From contig JAFAQQ010000117.1 of assembly GCA_019246335.1 (NCBI GenBank), positions 1 through 32,013 of the forward strand: 32,013 bases of DNA, in the 5' to 3' direction. The number at the start of each line of letters is the position of its first letter. Position 1 is the first letter of the stretch. The translations under genes were made by a program, and so were the position numbers. This document shows, piece after piece, positions 1 to 8,253 of the stretch. Origin of the DNA: Actinomycetota bacterium. Lineage in GTDB: Bacteria; Actinomycetota; Thermoleophilia; Solirubrobacterales; Thermoleophilaceae. The notes below the pieces were generated by a model. That model saw only the letters and a list, made by a program, of their open reading frames with translations. It made no database searches and was not told the DNA's origin.

Positions 1-2253
1 TGGGACGGCATCTACGCTGACAACTGCTCTGGGCCGGCCACCGGGGTGCACGACCCGATCGACGCGCGGGCGATCGCGGTCTCCGACGGGCGCGACCTTC
101 CCGTCGTCTATGCCTCGGTTACGCAGATCGGGCTCTTCGACTACTACACCGACTTCGCGCGCCGGGACCTCCTGACCACCTACCACGTCCACGCGGACCT
201 GGTCGTGAGCGCGAACCACAACGAGAGCTCGCCCGACAGCATCGGCCTCTACGGCGCCCTGAACACCCCCCTGGGAGTGGGCCTGCGCTCGGGGATCGAC
301 GAGTACTTCATGAGCTTCCTCGACGACCGGATCGCCCACGCGGCCGCCGACGCGGTGCACAACCTGCAACCCGCGACGCTGTACGCCAATCAGGTCGAGA
401 GCCGGATCTCGGACGGCGCGAGCGGCGACCAGTACCCGCTGCTCACGGGCGCCTCACAGCGGCTATCGGACCAGTTCCCGACCACGGTCGCCAATCCGAC
501 CTATGCGCCGGGCGACAACCGCATCGCCGCGGTCGACCCGAAGATGGGCGTCCTGCAGGCACGCGGGTCCGACAGCAAGCCGATCTTCACCGTGATCAGC
601 CTGGCCGCGCACAACCAGGAGATGGGCAACTCGGGCGCGGACCTGAGCGCCGACTGGCCCGGGGCGATGCAGGAGGCTTTCGACGCCGCCAATCCGGGCG
701 TGGCGATGTTCCTGGTCGGCGACAACGGCTCCGAGGAGGATCCGCAAACAAATCCCCCGGCGATACCCGGCGGCTCGGAGAACCACTCCTCCACGGCGAC
801 CCAGTACATCCAGGCGAAGGCCACGGGGGAGCGCTTCGCGTCGATCGCCGCGGGTGCGGCGGGCACGGCGGCGAAACTGACACCTGGCGCGGTGACGCTC
901 ACGCGCAAGCAGATTTGCGTGCCGCTCGAGAACAACGGCTTCGTGGCCCTTGCAGCGGGCGGCGAGTTCGGCAAGCGGCAGGCATACGTGTGCGCAAATG
1001 GCAGCCCGGTCGCGCCGGTGCCGAACGCCGACATCGCCACCAGCGGCGCCGAGTTCCGGACGTTCCTGAGCTACGCGGACATCGGGCCCGACCTGCAGTT
1101 CATCGACAACCCCGGAGAGTCGTTCCCCGCCCTCATGCTCGGCAGCCCGTTCGGCCAGGAGGAGGAGAGCTGTAACCGTCCCAACCCCGAGGTGCCGGCG
1201 TGGCACGCTCGGGCGCCTTACCGGTTCCAGGTCGGGCTGGCGGACGACCTGATCGGATACCTGATCCCCGCCTGGGGGTTCGCGAGCGGCACGCCCGGCC
1301 TGTTCAACAACGACACCTGCTACCAGGACATGAACGGCCACCGCCACAAGCTCGAGTCTGAATCGGTGGGACCGACCGGTGCGAACGACGTGGCCAACGG
1401 CCTCGCCTCGATGCTCGACTCCGAGAAGGACCCCACGGCGCACATCGTCCAGGGCCGGTTCGTGCTCCCCGACGGCAGCTACTCGCGCTGGCCGACGGGG
1501 GCGGTTGGAGTGCTCATCCCGCCGTCCGGCGCAGCGTCGCTCGACCCCGGCGCCGGCACGCTGGTTGGCGATCCCCATACCGCCGGATTCGGTAGCCGCG
1601 CCGTCGACGCGACCGGGTACTTCATGGATTACGACGGCCAGCCCCAGTCGAGCCCGGACGTCACGACCCGGGGCATGATCGTCTTCGGCGCGAACGGGTG
1701 CCCGACCGCGCGCTACTACCTCGACGTCTTCCCGACGCTCGACACGAGCAAGAAGCTCGGCGCGGCGGCGGCGCAGTCGAAGGTCAAGCAGGTCGGGAGC
1801 TGCACGAGCACCGTCCAGCCGGGGGCGGGCGGCGGGCCGAAGCCGGGATGCCGCGACAAGTCGCCGCCGCACAGCAAGATCATCCACAGCGAGTCCGGCC
1901 TCCACAAGGGCAAGCTGGTGCTCCACGGGACTTCCTCGGACCGCGATTGCCACGGCAAGCTGGCCAGCGTCGCGCGCGTGACCGTGACCGTCGCCCGCCA
2001 CGTGGCGCCCGGGCAGTGCCGGTTCCTCCTGGGGGACGGGAAGAGCTTCACGAGCACTCGCGCGTGCGACGGCCGGCCGCCCCTGCTGCTCCTCGCCAAG
2101 GGCACCTCCAGCTGGTCGCTCAAGCTCAAGGTCACGCTGCCCGCGGGCACGTACACCGTGCGATCCACCGCGGTCGACCTCGCCGGCAACCGCCAGCCGG
2201 TGCGGCGCGAGGGCCGGAACGTGCTGCTGCTCCAAGTGCCGAAGCACGGCTAA
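1..2253 (+). CDS. Neutral ceramidase-like secreted hydrolase (5' end outside window)
   Basis: The frame is open from base 1, so the start lies upstream; the GTG at 46 is internal-looking. Stretches such as VVSANHNESSPDSIGLYG (about residues 55-72 from GTG 46), AAHNQEMG and SADWPGAM resemble the neutral/alkaline non-lysosomal ceramidase N-terminal domain, in which such histidines bind zinc and the SADWPG segment follows. Those enzymes hydrolyse the amide bond of ceramide; the substrate here is not known. The last 130 or so residues, after a Gly/Pro-rich linker, form a separate beta-rich domain with paired cysteines (SDRDCHG, GQCRF, RACDG), like the Ig-type modules found on exported actinobacterial proteins. 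The cysteines and composition suggest an extracytoplasmic protein. The neighbours downstream are also exported hydrolases. The family call is by motif memory and is moderately sure; the catalytic set cannot be checked because the N-terminus is missing. Confidence 0.6.
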   Translation, partial: WDGIYADNCSGPATGVHDPIDARAIAVSDGRDLPVVYASVTQIGLFDYYTDFARRDLLTTYHVHADLVVSANHNESSPDSIGLYGALNTPLGVGLRSGIDEYFMSFLDDRIAHAAADAVHNLQPATLYANQVESRISDGASGDQYPLLTGASQRLSDQFPTTVANPTYAPGDNRIAAVDPKMGVLQARGSDSKPIFTVISLAAHNQEMGNSGADLSADWPGAMQEAFDAANPGVAMFLVGDNGSEEDPQTNPPAIPGGSENHSSTATQYIQAKATGERFASIAAGAAGTAAKLTPGAVTLTRKQICVPLENNGFVALAAGGEFGKRQAYVCANGSPVAPVPNADIATSGAEFRTFLSYADIGPDLQFIDNPGESFPALMLGSPFGQEEESCNRPNPEVPAWHARAPYRFQVGLADDLIGYLIPAWGFASGTPGLFNNDTCYQDMNGHRHKLESESVGPTGANDVANGLASMLDSEKDPTAHIVQGRFVLPDGSYSRWPTGAVGVLIPPSGAASLDPGAGTLVGDPHTAGFGSRAVDATGYFMDYDGQPQSSPDVTTRGMIVFGANGCPTARYYLDVFPTLDTSKKLGAAAAQSKVKQVGSCTSTVQPGAGGGPKPGCRDKSPPHSKIIHSESGLHKGKLVLHGTSSDRDCHGKLASVARVTVTVARHVAPGQCRFLLGDGKSFTSTRACDGRPPLLLLAKGTSSWSLKLKVTLPAGTYTVRSTAVDLAGNRQPVRREGRNVLLLQVPKHG

Positions 2254-2290
2254 CGCGCCCGGGGGGCGCGTCGTACACACTGTGCGGGTC

Positions 2291-3820
2291 ATGCGCCGAC
2301 CCCTGAGCGCACCAAGCCGGGTTCCCCTGATGGCGTGCTGCGCATTGGCGGCCGGAGTGGGCCTGCTCAATGCGGCGGCGGTGGGAGCGCAGGGGCCGCC
2401 AGCGCCCACCGTCACGGCGTCGGTCGGCAGGTCCGAGGTTCCGTTCGGGTCCACGATCACGATCTCCGGCGTCGTCACGGTCGGGGGCGCCCCCGCGCCG
2501 GCACAGCCGGTCACGCTCCTCTCCAAGCCGTACGGCGCGAGCGCCTACTCCCCGGTCGCGACGGCCACGACCGGAGGCGACGGCGCGTACCGGTTCAGGG
2601 AGCGCCCGCCGCGTAACACCCTCTATCGGGTGAGCTACACCCCCGCGGCACCGGCGACGCTCGTCTCGCGCAGCCCCACGGTGAAGGTGACCGTCGACGA
2701 GGTCCTCGAATCCCACATCCGCCACGTGAGCCCGGGGCACATGAGCGTCGAGGTGACCTCCCGGCACGACAAGACGCTCGCGTGGGGCGGCCAGAGCGTC
2801 TACTGGTTCGTGGCGGAGGGCACCTCACCCGATTTCAGGCTCGTCCGGCAGACGGAGACCACGCAGGGCCGGTCCGGGCTCACGCGCATGACCGCACGCT
2901 TCAGAGTCGCGGCCGGCCGCTTCCGGGTGCTCGCCTGCTTCGACCCGCAGCTCCGCAAGGCGATGGGGCCCCCGAGGGCCCACACGGCCTGCCCGAACGC
3001 CGACTTCCACCGCAGCCACCTGACCCGGAGGTCCTTCAGCATCACCTCCTTTCACCGCGTGGGCTTCGCGCCGTACGGCTTCCCCGGCCCGGACGCCGTG
3101 AGCTCCGCGACCAGCTCCATCCTCAGCCGCGCGGGCTACCACTCCTTTGCGGTCGTGGACAGCGAGGGGCGCCTCAGCGGCTGGGACATCCACAGCACGT
3201 ACATCTCCGCCAGCGTCGTGAAGGCCATGCTGCTGGTCGCCTACCTGCGCAAGCTCCACTACGAGGACCATCGCGGCTTCTGCTGCGACGACCAGGCGGT
3301 CCTCTACCCCATGATCCACGTGTCGGACAACAACGCCGCCACGACGATCTGGCAGCGAGTGGGCGACGGCCGGCTCTACGACCTCGCGCACCTGGCCGGC
3401 ATGAACGACTTCTCGATCAGCGGCATCTGGGCCAACGCGTACTTCAGCGCCGCGGACCAGGCCAAGTTCATGTGGAAGCTCGACGAGCTCCTGCCGGACG
3501 AGTTTCGCGGCTACGCCCGCTGGCTGCTCGCGAACATCGACCCCTCCCAGAGCTGGGGAATCCCCGCCGTGGCGCGGCCGTACTGGTACGTCATGTTCAA
3601 GGGCGGCTGGCGTACCACGGGACTCGGCCAGCTCGTGCACCAGATCGGACGCCTCGAGCGGCCCCGGCGGACCTGGTCGATGGCCGTGCTCACCGACGGC
3701 GACCCGTCGATGGGCTACGGGATCGGGACGATCGAGGGAGTCACGGCGCAACTGGTGGGCTCAGCCGACACGGTCTTTACCGCGTCGAACACGAACGACC
3801 TCGGGTCCGGCGGCGGCTGA
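2291..3820 (+). CDS. Secreted serine hydrolase, beta-lactamase/transpeptidase-like, with N-terminal Ig-like domain
   Basis: A signal peptide (hydrophobic run VPLMACCALAAGVGLLN, then AAAVGAQG) leads into a beta-rich Ig-like domain (about residues 40-135), a linker domain, and a C-terminal serine hydrolase domain (about 265-500). The three active-site elements of the penicillin-recognising fold are visible, numbered from GTG 2282: S311-V-V-K314, S348-D-N350 and K440-G-G. The third box is KGG rather than KTG, and no ExxLN motif (the deacylating Glu of class A beta-lactamases) is seen, so true beta-lactamase activity is doubtful; a peptidoglycan-related or esterase role is more likely. The convergent gene at 3855 is a paralogue of the catalytic domain. 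ATG 2291 is preferred, but GTG 2282 is in frame and neither has a clear ribosome-binding site. The gene starts 37 bases after the preceding stop, so the two may be co-transcribed. Confidence 0.72.
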   Translation: MRRPLSAPSRVPLMACCALAAGVGLLNAAAVGAQGPPAPTVTASVGRSEVPFGSTITISGVVTVGGAPAPAQPVTLLSKPYGASAYSPVATATTGGDGAYRFRERPPRNTLYRVSYTPAAPATLVSRSPTVKVTVDEVLESHIRHVSPGHMSVEVTSRHDKTLAWGGQSVYWFVAEGTSPDFRLVRQTETTQGRSGLTRMTARFRVAAGRFRVLACFDPQLRKAMGPPRAHTACPNADFHRSHLTRRSFSITSFHRVGFAPYGFPGPDAVSSATSSILSRAGYHSFAVVDSEGRLSGWDIHSTYISASVVKAMLLVAYLRKLHYEDHRGFCCDDQAVLYPMIHVSDNNAATTIWQRVGDGRLYDLAHLAGMNDFSISGIWANAYFSAADQAKFMWKLDELLPDEFRGYARWLLANIDPSQSWGIPAVARPYWYVMFKGGWRTTGLGQLVHQIGRLERPRRTWSMAVLTDGDPSMGYGIGTIEGVTAQLVGSADTVFTASNTNDLGSGGG

Positions 3821-3827
3821 CGCCGCC
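3812..3827. terminator. GC hairpin enclosing a stop codon between convergent genes
   Basis: GGCGGC (3812-3817) pairs perfectly with GCCGCC (3822-3827) around a four-base loop TGAC that contains the TGA stop of the upstream hydrolase. There is no T-tract. It lies at the meeting point of two convergent genes 34 bases apart, so it may act on both strands. Confidence 0.35.
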
Positions 3828-3854
3828 CTCGGTGACTGCGGCCGCCGACCTTCT

Positions 3855-4871
3855 CTAGTACGAGCTCCCCAACGCCATCGGCCCGTGCTCGGGCAGGCCG
3901 GCGAGGAGCCGGGCGAACATCCCCTGGAGGGTCTCCTGGCCGTAGGGGTGGCTGCCGTCGTCCATCGTCAGGACCGCGACCGACACGCGCGTGTGCCCGT
4001 GCGTCAGGAGGGCGACCTGGTGGTCGACCCTGCCCGTACCCGAGCCCCAACCGCCCTTGAAGAACAGACGCCATCCGGGCGGCTGGACCTGACCGACGCC
4101 CCACCGCTGCCATGGGACGATCGTCTCGAGCAGGTTCATCGCATACGCGCGGTGCCGCGGCGGGATCAGCTTGTCGATGTAGAGGAAGAACTCGGTCTGG
4201 TCCTGCGCGTCGATCTGGCTGTTTCCCCAGATGGGATACGACGGAGAGAAATGCTCCATGTGCGCGTCGAGCGCGAGCTGATCGAGTCCCTGCTCGCCGA
4301 CCATGTTGAACATGCGGTCCGCGGCGTTGTTGTCGGACCACCGGATCATCGGCTCGATTGTCCCGCGCTCGTCCGCAGTCAGGTCACGGTCGCGCACGTC
4401 CGGGCGGCGGAGGTACGCGACCATCAGCATCGGCTTCAGCACGCTGGCCGACGGATAGATGCGCGTGTCGTACCAGCCCCAGTAATGGCTCCGCGTGCGC
4501 ACGGCAAACGCGATGACCCCGGTCCGCGAGAGCGCGTACTGGATTGCCGAGCCCGTGTCCGGGATCCAGGGCTTGATCCGGATCCCGCGCGCGCTCTCCG
4601 AGCGGGGCGTCGAAGGCGGCTTGGCGGGCGCGGCCTCCGCCCAGGCGCCGACGATGACGACGAGGGCGGCAAGCAGGGCGGCGATGCGGGCCCGGTGTCG
4701 AGCGATCGCGACGATCGCGGGATTGTAGGCGCGGCCTGGGACCCGGCCGAGCGAGTCGCTACTCTGCGCGCCGGCGCCACCGGCTGCAAGGGACGCGGTG
4801 GCGCCGGGCGAACCGGCCCGGCCGCAACTTAAGCCGCGGTGACCGGTTGGTACGGCCCATGGGCCGCCCAC
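3855..4871 (-). CDS. Secreted serine hydrolase, beta-lactamase/transpeptidase-like (paralogue of 2291-3820)
   Basis: The catalytic domain carries SASVLK (Ser-x-x-Lys), WSDNNA and FFKGGWGSG, the three boxes of the beta-lactamase/DD-peptidase fold. It aligns along its length with the convergent neighbour (MLMVAYLRR/MLLVAYLRK, SDNNAA, FKGGW), so the two are paralogues that now face each other. No ExxLN deacylation motif is visible and the third box is KGG. A clear membrane-export segment (RIAALLAALVVIVGAWAEAAPA) lies about 60 residues into the frame, but no ATG, GTG or TTG codon precedes it closely: the in-frame choices are GTG 4871 (used here) and GTG 4922. Both give an unusually long, Gly/Ala-rich stretch before the signal segment. 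The true start could be a non-standard codon. The function is inferred only to the level of an envelope serine hydrolase or transpeptidase. Confidence 0.68.
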   Translation of the reverse strand: MGGPWAVPTGHRGLSCGRAGSPGATASLAAGGAGAQSSDSLGRVPGRAYNPAIVAIARHRARIAALLAALVVIVGAWAEAAPAKPPSTPRSESARGIRIKPWIPDTGSAIQYALSRTGVIAFAVRTRSHYWGWYDTRIYPSASVLKPMLMVAYLRRPDVRDRDLTADERGTIEPMIRWSDNNAADRMFNMVGEQGLDQLALDAHMEHFSPSYPIWGNSQIDAQDQTEFFLYIDKLIPPRHRAYAMNLLETIVPWQRWGVGQVQPPGWRLFFKGGWGSGTGRVDHQVALLTHGHTRVSVAVLTMDDGSHPYGQETLQGMFARLLAGLPEHGPMALGSSY

Positions 4872-4941
4872 CGGCGCGAATCGTGACGTCCCTGTGCCGC
4901 CAAAGCGGGGGCGATGGCGCACACGATGGCAACCGCAAGCG

Positions 4942-4948
4942 AAGGAGG
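4942..4948 (+). promoter_or_regulatory. Ribosome-binding site deciding the start at 4955
   Basis: AAGGAGG at 4942-4948 is a perfect Shine-Dalgarno match. It abuts an in-frame ATG at 4949, which is too close, and lies six bases before GTG 4955, which is ideal spacing. It therefore favours the GTG start for the downstream gene. Confidence 0.6.
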
Positions 4949-4954
4949 ATGTGG

Positions 4955-6751
4955 GTGAGGCTCCGACGAGTGCTGGCCGTGACGCCCGTGATCGGCCTCT
5001 TGGGCGGCGTCCCGGTCGTCCAGGGCGCCGACACGCTCAGCGTCTACCCCACCGCCGGCACCCAGACGGCTTCGCCGACGACCCAGATCAGCTTTCGCGG
5101 CGCGGCGACCGCCCCCGCCGCGTCCGTCCTTGTCTCCGGCTCCGCCACCGGACCGCATAGCGGCACGGTCGAGAACCACTCCGACGGGAACGGCTTCAGC
5201 TTCATCCCCGACCAGAGCTTCCAGCCCGGCGAGACGGTGAGCGTCCAGGTCATGGGCTACGACCTGGTGGGGGAGCAGAACGGCTCGGTCAGCTTCCAGA
5301 TCTACACCCCGGTCCCCCACCTCAAGCTGGTCCCCAACCCGGACGCCGGCGGCACGGCCAAGAAGTCCCAGCACTTCCACTCGGAGCCCCATCTCCTGCC
5401 CCCGTTCCTCGTGGTCATGACCAAGAAGGGCGGCACGGCGCCGGGCGACCTCTTCACCGCGCCCAAGATCAGCCGCGGCCAGGATGGCGCGATGATCACG
5501 AACAAGCGCGGGCAGCTCATCTGGTTCCACCCCGCCCCCAAGGGCACGAGCATCTACGACTTCCGCGTGCAGCACCTCGGTGGACAGCCGGTGCTCACCT
5601 GGTGGCAGGGGAAGACCCTGTTCGCCAAGGGGTACGGCAAGGGCGTGATCTACGACACGACCTACCGCAAGATCGGGCAGGTCACGGGCGCGAACGGGTA
5701 CAAGCCCGATCTCCACGAGTTCGAGCTGGGCCCCGACGGGACCGCGTACACCACGAACTACCAGCCGGTCATGTACGACGTCAGCTCGATCACCGGCACG
5801 CCCGGGCAGATGGGCAAGCTCTTCGACTGCGTGATCCAGGGGATCGACATCAAGACCGGCCTCGTGAAGTTCGAGTGGCACTCGCTCGACCACATCCCGC
5901 TCACCGACTCCTACTTCCGGTTCATAGCGAGCGCCGTCGACCCCTTCGACCCGGTCCACCTGAACTCGGTCGAGCCGGAGCCGAACGGGAACCTGCTGCT
6001 CTCCGGGCGCAACACGAGCGCCGCCTACGAGATCGATCCCTCGAGCGGAAACATCCTCTGGCGGCTCGGCGGAAAGAGCTCGGACTTCTCCATGGGCCCG
6101 CGCGCGTCGTTCGTCGCCCAGCACGACGTGCGCCGGCGACCGGACGGTGACATCACGGTCTTCGACAACGGGACGCCGCCCCAGAGCCCGTCGCAGAAGC
6201 CGCGACCCGCTCGGGGCATCCAGCTTCACCTCGACATGAACGCCCACACGGCGACCCTCGTGCACAAGTTCAAGCGGCGGCAGAAGACGTTCGCGGCGAG
6301 CCAGGGCAACGTCGAGACCCTGCCGAACGGCAACGTCTTCGTCGGCTGGGGTGGATCGTCGCCGTACATGTCCGAGTTCAAGAGCGACGGGAGCCTGGTC
6401 TTCGACGCCCGGTTCGACCCGGGCGGGTCCACGATCGGGACGGACACGAACAGCTACCGCGCGTACAAGCTTCCCTGGAGCGCGCGGCCCTACTTCCCGC
6501 CGAAGCTCGCGCTGGAGAGCGTCGGCGGCGGGAAGCTGGAGGTCTACCTGAGCTGGAACGGCGCAACCGACGTGGCCAAGTGGGAGGTCCTCGCCGGCTC
6601 GAGCCCGAGCACGCTGAAGTCTGTGAAGAGGTTCCACCACAACGGTTTCGAGTCGAGCACGAGGATCCCGTCGAGCTACAAGTACGTGGCCGCGCGGGCG
6701 CGTGCGTCCGACGGCTCCGTGCTCGGGACGACCCAGACCGTCAAGCGGTAG
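4955..6751 (+). CDS. Arylsulfotransferase (ASST) family protein, exported
   Basis: The N-terminus (VLAVTPVIGLLGGVPVVQGAD) is a signal peptide, followed by a beta-rich domain of about 100 residues and then a propeller-like region. Diagnostic stretches are LHEFELGPDGTAY, VIQGIDIKTGLVKFEW, EPNGNLLLSGRNTSAAYEID, ILWRLGGK, QHDVRRRPDGDITVFDNG and NVETLPNGNVFVGWG. These match the actinobacterial arylsulfotransferase group, in which repeated D/N-G blades form a beta-propeller. Characterised ASSTs move sulfate between phenolic compounds through a histidine; the His of QHDVRR is a candidate, but the reaction in this branch is unproven. A C-terminal fibronectin-like segment (EVYLSWNGATDVAKWEVLAG) follows the propeller. 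GTG 4955 is chosen because of the AAGGAGG six bases upstream. The protein is 598 residues and ends in a shared hairpin with the convergent deacetylase gene. Confidence 0.8.
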   Translation: MRLRRVLAVTPVIGLLGGVPVVQGADTLSVYPTAGTQTASPTTQISFRGAATAPAASVLVSGSATGPHSGTVENHSDGNGFSFIPDQSFQPGETVSVQVMGYDLVGEQNGSVSFQIYTPVPHLKLVPNPDAGGTAKKSQHFHSEPHLLPPFLVVMTKKGGTAPGDLFTAPKISRGQDGAMITNKRGQLIWFHPAPKGTSIYDFRVQHLGGQPVLTWWQGKTLFAKGYGKGVIYDTTYRKIGQVTGANGYKPDLHEFELGPDGTAYTTNYQPVMYDVSSITGTPGQMGKLFDCVIQGIDIKTGLVKFEWHSLDHIPLTDSYFRFIASAVDPFDPVHLNSVEPEPNGNLLLSGRNTSAAYEIDPSSGNILWRLGGKSSDFSMGPRASFVAQHDVRRRPDGDITVFDNGTPPQSPSQKPRPARGIQLHLDMNAHTATLVHKFKRRQKTFAASQGNVETLPNGNVFVGWGGSSPYMSEFKSDGSLVFDARFDPGGSTIGTDTNSYRAYKLPWSARPYFPPKLALESVGGGKLEVYLSWNGATDVAKWEVLAGSSPSTLKSVKRFHHNGFESSTRIPSSYKYVAARARASDGSVLGTTQTVKR

Positions 6752-6754
6752 ACG

Positions 6755-6777
6755 CGCCCGATCGGCCAGGTCGGGCG
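6755..6777. terminator. Bidirectional hairpin between convergent genes
   Basis: CGCCCGA (6755-6761) pairs with TCGGGCG (6771-6777) over a nine-base loop. It fills the 27-base gap between the stop codons of the arylsulfotransferase-family gene and the deacetylase gene, so it probably terminates transcription from both sides. There is no T-tract, as is common in very GC-rich genomes. Confidence 0.55.
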
Positions 6778-6778
6778 G

Positions 6779-7678
6779 TCAGCCGGCGGAGCCCGCGGAC
6801 GGCTGGGGGCCGGAGCCGCTGCCGGCCACCAAACCCAGGACGGTCGCCGCGGTGGCCGAACGGCCGACGTGGATCCGCGGTATCTCGAGCGGCGCCGACG
6901 TTGACGCCGTGGTCCCGGCCTTCGTCGTGACCGCCAGCAGGAAGCCCGCGCGACGGACCGCCGCGACGACGGCCGGGTCGAACGCCCCGTACGGATACGC
7001 GAACCAGTACACGGGGTGCCCGAGGATCTGGCGGAGGTCGCTCGCGGAGCCGTCGATCTCGGAGCGCCGGCGCGCGGCCGGCAGCACCGGAAGGTCGGCG
7101 TGGGTCCGCGTGTGGGCGCCGACGTCCATGCCGGCCGCCTCGAGCTGCCTGATCTGGTCGGAGCTCAAGAAGCCCTGCTCGTGGGTGCGACCGGTGATCA
7201 CGTAGAACGTCGCCGTCATGCCGAGCCGGCGAAGCACCGGCAGAATCTCGGTCACGTCGTCGACGTAGCCGTCGTCCACGGACACGATCACCGGCTTCGG
7301 CGGGAGCGCGGCGCCGCCGTACATCGCGTCGAAGAGCTGGCGCTGAGTGACCGTCCGGTACCCCGCGCGGTGCAACGCCTCCATCTCGGCCTGGAACGTG
7401 CCCGGCTCGACGGTCAGGTCGGGGGTCGACTTCTTGAGCTCCGTCGCGTAGGCGTGCACGCGGTGGTAGGTGAGGATCGGCACGCGGACGGCGTGCGTGG
7501 CGAAGCGCTGCGGGACGCTCAACGGCCGGAAGGCAGGGCGGGCCGGCGCCGAGGGCGCGCTCGGCTTCGAAGCGGGGGCGCCGCCGCGCGCCGGCCGAGG
7601 ACCGGTCGAGCCGCAGCCCGCGCCGCCGAGGAGCGCGAGAGCGGCCAGGAGCGCCGGCAGCCATCGTGGGCGTCGCAT
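6779..7678 (-). CDS. Polysaccharide deacetylase (NodB/CE4 family), exported
   Basis: The protein has 299 residues. Its N-terminus (WLPALLAALALLGGAGCGS) is a signal peptide with a possible, weak lipobox at Cys22, followed by a Pro/Ala-rich linker to about residue 55. The CE4 core shows the entry motif PILTYHRV (67-74), motif 1 VSVDDGYVDD with Asp135-Asp136, the zinc-binding His189-x3-His193 (AHTRTH), and the later motif WFAYPYGAFD. Members remove N- or O-acetyl groups from cell-wall or extracellular polysaccharides using a metal held by Asp and two His residues, all present here. The ATG at 7678 directly precedes the signal peptide. It converges on the arylsulfotransferase-family gene and starts 12 bases beyond the stop of the GNAT gene, which is read in the same direction, so the two may be co-transcribed. 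The exact substrate cannot be told from sequence. Confidence 0.88.
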   Translation of the reverse strand: MRRPRWLPALLAALALLGGAGCGSTGPRPARGGAPASKPSAPSAPARPAFRPLSVPQRFATHAVRVPILTYHRVHAYATELKKSTPDLTVEPGTFQAEMEALHRAGYRTVTQRQLFDAMYGGAALPPKPVIVSVDDGYVDDVTEILPVLRRLGMTATFYVITGRTHEQGFLSSDQIRQLEAAGMDVGAHTRTHADLPVLPAARRRSEIDGSASDLRQILGHPVYWFAYPYGAFDPAVVAAVRRAGFLLAVTTKAGTTASTSAPLEIPRIHVGRSATAATVLGLVAGSGSGPQPSAGSAG

Positions 7679-7689
7679 GCGGACGGAGA

Positions 7690-8178
7690 CTACGAGGGCG
7701 GCTCCGAGTCGCCGGCGGGCTCGACGTCCTTCACGAAGTACCGGCCGCCGTCGCGCATCCCGAACCGGCGGTACAGGTGGTGCGCGTTGGTGCGCTCGTA
7801 GCCGGACTCCAGCGTGAGGACCCGGCACCCGCGCGCCGCGGCCCGCTGCTCCGCCTCGGCCAGCATTGCGGCGCCGATCCCCTCCCTGCGGGAGGCCTCC
7901 CTCACGACGAGGTCGGGTATCCACGCGTCCTCCCGCACCTGGTTCAGCCGAGGCCGGAAGTGAAGCGAGCAGAAGGCGACGACTTCCCCTTCCGCGTCGA
8001 CGGCGACCATGTGGTGGGAGTTCGGGTCCACCACCTGCTGGCGGAAGAGCGCCTCGCAGTGGTCGCGCGTCTCCGGGGTCACCCGCGCGCGGCCGAGCCG
8101 CTCGAGCAGCCCGGTCACCGCCTCGAAGTCGTCTCCGCGGGCGGCCCGTATCCGGTTTTGGGAGCGGGTTGGGGGCAT
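7690..8178 (-). CDS. GNAT-family N-acetyltransferase
   Basis: This 162-residue protein has the GNAT layout: an N-terminal strand (RIRAARGDDFEAVTGLL), a central strand with VAVDAEGEVVAFCSL, the acetyl-CoA binding segment PDLVVREASRREGIGAAML (R/Q-x-x-G-x-G/A at about 97-103), and the C-terminal NAHHLYRRFGMRD block that usually packs on CoA. It should transfer an acetyl group from acetyl-CoA to a small molecule or protein amine in the cytoplasm; the acceptor is unknown. The ATG at 8178 is the start that begins the first GNAT strand. A candidate promoter lies immediately upstream, so the transcript would have almost no leader. It is divergent from the PAC2-family gene (75-base gap) and lies 11 bases upstream of the deacetylase start. 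Confidence 0.85.
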   Translation of the reverse strand: MPPTRSQNRIRAARGDDFEAVTGLLERLGRARVTPETRDHCEALFRQQVVDPNSHHMVAVDAEGEVVAFCSLHFRPRLNQVREDAWIPDLVVREASRREGIGAAMLAEAEQRAAARGCRVLTLESGYERTNAHHLYRRFGMRDGGRYFVKDVEPAGDSEPPS

Positions 8179-8185
8179 CAGCGCA

Positions 8186-8214
8186 AATTCTTTCCCGATT
8201 CCAGCGGCGGACAA
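8186..8214 (-). promoter_or_regulatory. Candidate promoter of the GNAT gene
   Basis: Read leftward, TTGTCC (8214-8209) is followed by a 17-base spacer and AGAATT (8191-8186). This is a fair match to the vegetative sigma consensus. The predicted start of transcription lies within a few bases of the ATG at 8178, which would make the mRNA leaderless or nearly so. No Shine-Dalgarno sequence is seen before the ATG. Confidence 0.4.
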
Positions 8215-8253
8215 CCGTGTCGCAGGGGGAAGCGGTTTGGGTACCGTGACCCC

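Noticed and set aside
1698-2306. Rightward 202-codon frame over the end of the ceramidase-like gene
   Set aside because: Shadow frame; no domain, Arg/Ala-rich, and wholly inside the better supported frame.
4829-6640. A 603-codon leftward frame over the arylsulfotransferase-family gene
   Set aside because: Composition is Arg/Val/Glu-rich shadow translation; the rightward frame has a signal peptide, ribosome site and family motifs.
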